DNA of 13,395 bases from Devosia sp. Lineage in GTDB: Bacteria; Pseudomonadota; Alphaproteobacteria; Rhizobiales; Devosiaceae. Position numbers and translations under genes: made by a program. The stretch lies in assembly GCA_025352765.1 (NCBI GenBank), contig JANXSI010000233.1:1-13395 (forward strand). The letters are read 5' to 3'. Shown piece by piece: positions 12,417 to 13,395 of this stretch (positions are counted from its first letter, which is position 1; each line of letters opens with the position of its first letter). Under the pieces are notes generated by a model. The model saw nothing but the letters and a program-made list of their open reading frames with translations, was not told the DNA's origin and did not search any database.

Positions 12417-12864
12417 TGCCCGTCGTCTCTGCCGGCATTTTGCTCTATCGCCCCGGCCCCGAAGTGTTCCTCGTCCATCCAGGCGGGCCGTTCTGGGCCA
12501 ACAAGGACGAAGCCGGATGGTCGATCCCCAAGGGCGAAATCGACGGTGGCGAAGATCGTGAGGCCGCCGCGCGCCGGGAGTTCGCAGAAGAGGTGGGTAC
12601 CGTGCTTCCGGGCCCGCTGACGCTGCTTGGAGAGTACCGCCAGTCGGGCGGCAAGACCGTCGTCGCATTCTCCCTTGCCGGCGACTTCGACCCTGCCCGG
12701 CTGGTCTCGAACCACGTCGAGATCGAGTGGCCGCCCCGATCCGGGCGCCGCATCAGCATCCCGGAAGTCGATCGGGGCGCCTGGTTCGGCCTGCCCGAGG
12801 CCCGGCTGAACTGCATCTGGGGCAGCGGCCTATCCTCGATGCCCTGGTGGCCCAACTCGGCTGA
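12416..12864 (+). CDS. Nudix hydrolase with a frameshift near the 3' end
   Basis: A hydrolase for nucleoside diphosphates linked to another group. The complete Nudix box GX5EX7REUXEEXG is at residues 40-61 (G40, E46, R54, E55, E58, E59, G61), in a domain that starts VVSAGILLYRPGPEVFLVHPGG and includes WSIPKGE. After L131 (12806-12808) the protein loses sense: the literal frame runs on to 13078, deep into the next gene. One frame over, 12811-12864 encodes LHLGQRPILDALVAQLG and a stop, which is the expected family C-terminus. A single missing base near 12809-12811 explains this; repaired, the protein would be 149 residues. The catalytic core is untouched. The start overlaps the exonuclease stop by one base, so the two are translationally coupled. 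It could be a true mutation or a sequencing error. Confidence 0.85.
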
Positions 12865-12926
12865 CAATCGGAACTATCGTTCCCCTCAACCATTTGACAG
12901 GATCAGCGTCACCCGAGGGCCTAACT

Positions 12927-13379
12927 ATGCGTCAACTTCGCCTTGCCACCATTGTCATCCCTGCCCTGCTGCTCGCCGGCTGCGGCGGCGGGAGCACACC
13001 GCCTGCCCAGACCGCGTCGGCAGCGCCCGCCGCCGCCCAGACGTCGCAGGCCGCGGCTGTCGCGCCCGCTGCAGATGATGCGCTGAAGCCGCTATTCGGC
13101 AGTTGGGGTCTCGACCCGGCCAATTGCGGCGATCAGGTCCTCAAGATCTCGAAGGTGCGCTTTGAGGGCCCCGGCAGCGGCTGCGACATCTCGGGTTACA
13201 CCGACAACGGCGACGGAAACTACACCGCCGCGATGACCTGCACGGCCAATGGCGCGACCGCCAGCGAGCGGATCCAGATGCGGCCGATCTTCGGGCCGAC
13301 CGGCGAGGGCATCGACATCGTCTATCTCGATCGCAAGAACCAGACGTCCGAAGTCCTGCGCTGCGCCGCCGCCAACTAG
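12927..13379 (+). CDS. Lipoprotein of unknown function
   Basis: A 150-residue lipoprotein. The N-terminus is a lipoprotein signal with lipobox LAGC (residues 16-19), so C19 should be lipidated and the protein held at a membrane. Residues 20-52 are an Ala/Pro/Gln-rich flexible tether. The folded part (53-150) contains LFGSWGLDPANCGDQVLKIS, GCDISGYTDNGDGNYTAAMTC and VLRCAAAN, with four cysteines (67, 86, 105, 146) that may form two disulfides. The GSW-LD start and size suggest a small beta-barrel. I do not recognise a named family. The ATG at 12927 is favoured by GAGGG eight bases before it and by the signal sequence. It is 62 bases past the repaired Nudix stop. Confidence 0.88.
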   Translation: MRQLRLATIVIPALLLAGCGGGSTPPAQTASAAPAAAQTSQAAAVAPAADDALKPLFGSWGLDPANCGDQVLKISKVRFEGPGSGCDISGYTDNGDGNYTAAMTCTANGATASERIQMRPIFGPTGEGIDIVYLDRKNQTSEVLRCAAAN

Positions 13380-13395
13380 CGGGCGGGGGCGCGAC

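Noticed and set aside
12894..12899. Perfect TTGACA -35 box before the lipoprotein gene
   Set aside because: The -10 position would overlap the ribosome site, and no TATAAT-like sequence is there (GGGCCT at 17 bases).
12865..13078. Continuation of the Nudix frame into a 220-residue protein
   Set aside because: It has no family resemblance, overlaps the lipoprotein gene by about 150 bases, and the correct C-terminus is found in the adjacent frame.

Overview
The window is about 64% GC by eye and reads as ordinary chromosome from an alphaproteobacterium, most likely a Hyphomicrobiales (Rhizobiales) member. A Devosia-like host is my guess from the gene mix: an HWE-type kinase, a DUF1344 exported protein, a MotA/MotB pair of alphaproteobacterial type, an Flp pilin and an 'MCND' SRAP protein. 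There is no phage, insertion sequence, CRISPR array, tRNA or rRNA.

Layout. 1-1327: 3' part of a soluble PAS-HAMP chemotaxis receptor that starts outside the window. 1331-1695: a small exported DUF1344 protein on the minus strand, followed by two tandem terminators. 1891-2422: a short pterin-4a-carbinolamine dehydratase and a DUF2934 protein. 2433-3824: three minus-strand genes, namely a VOC protein, a strikingly methionine-rich exported protein and a small exported protein with two cysteines. 3933-4382: an ATC-hydrolase-family protein that looks leaderless. 4551-5627: an HWE histidine kinase, ending tail to tail with motB. 5624-7402: motA-motB on the minus strand. 7735-7908: an orphan Flp pilin. 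8117-8935: a GlsB/YeaQ membrane protein and a YidB-family protein. 8958-9831: a PepSY protein and a cytochrome b561 on the minus strand. 9974-10495: a shortened SRAP protein, again ending tail to tail with a YaiI/YqxD gene (10492-10950). 11152-11358: a cold-shock protein with a clear terminator. 11480-12864: a PhnB-like VOC protein, a DEDDh exonuclease and a Nudix hydrolase, tightly packed. 12927-13379: a lipoprotein.

How the genes fit together. Most are small independent units. Likely operons are motA-motB, glsB-yidB, PepSY-cytochrome b, and VOC-exonuclease-Nudix. Sensing and motility (receptor, kinase, stator) account for about a third of the window, and five small proteins carry export or lipoprotein signals.

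I do not see a clear new multi-gene system. The best leads are specific oddities: a SRAP protein that seems to have lost its catalytic-glutamate segment in frame, a Nudix gene with a one-base frameshift whose proper C-terminus is readable in the next frame, the exonuclease-Nudix coupling with a TTG start, and the Met-rich exported protein. All family names come from recognising motifs by eye; no database search was run.
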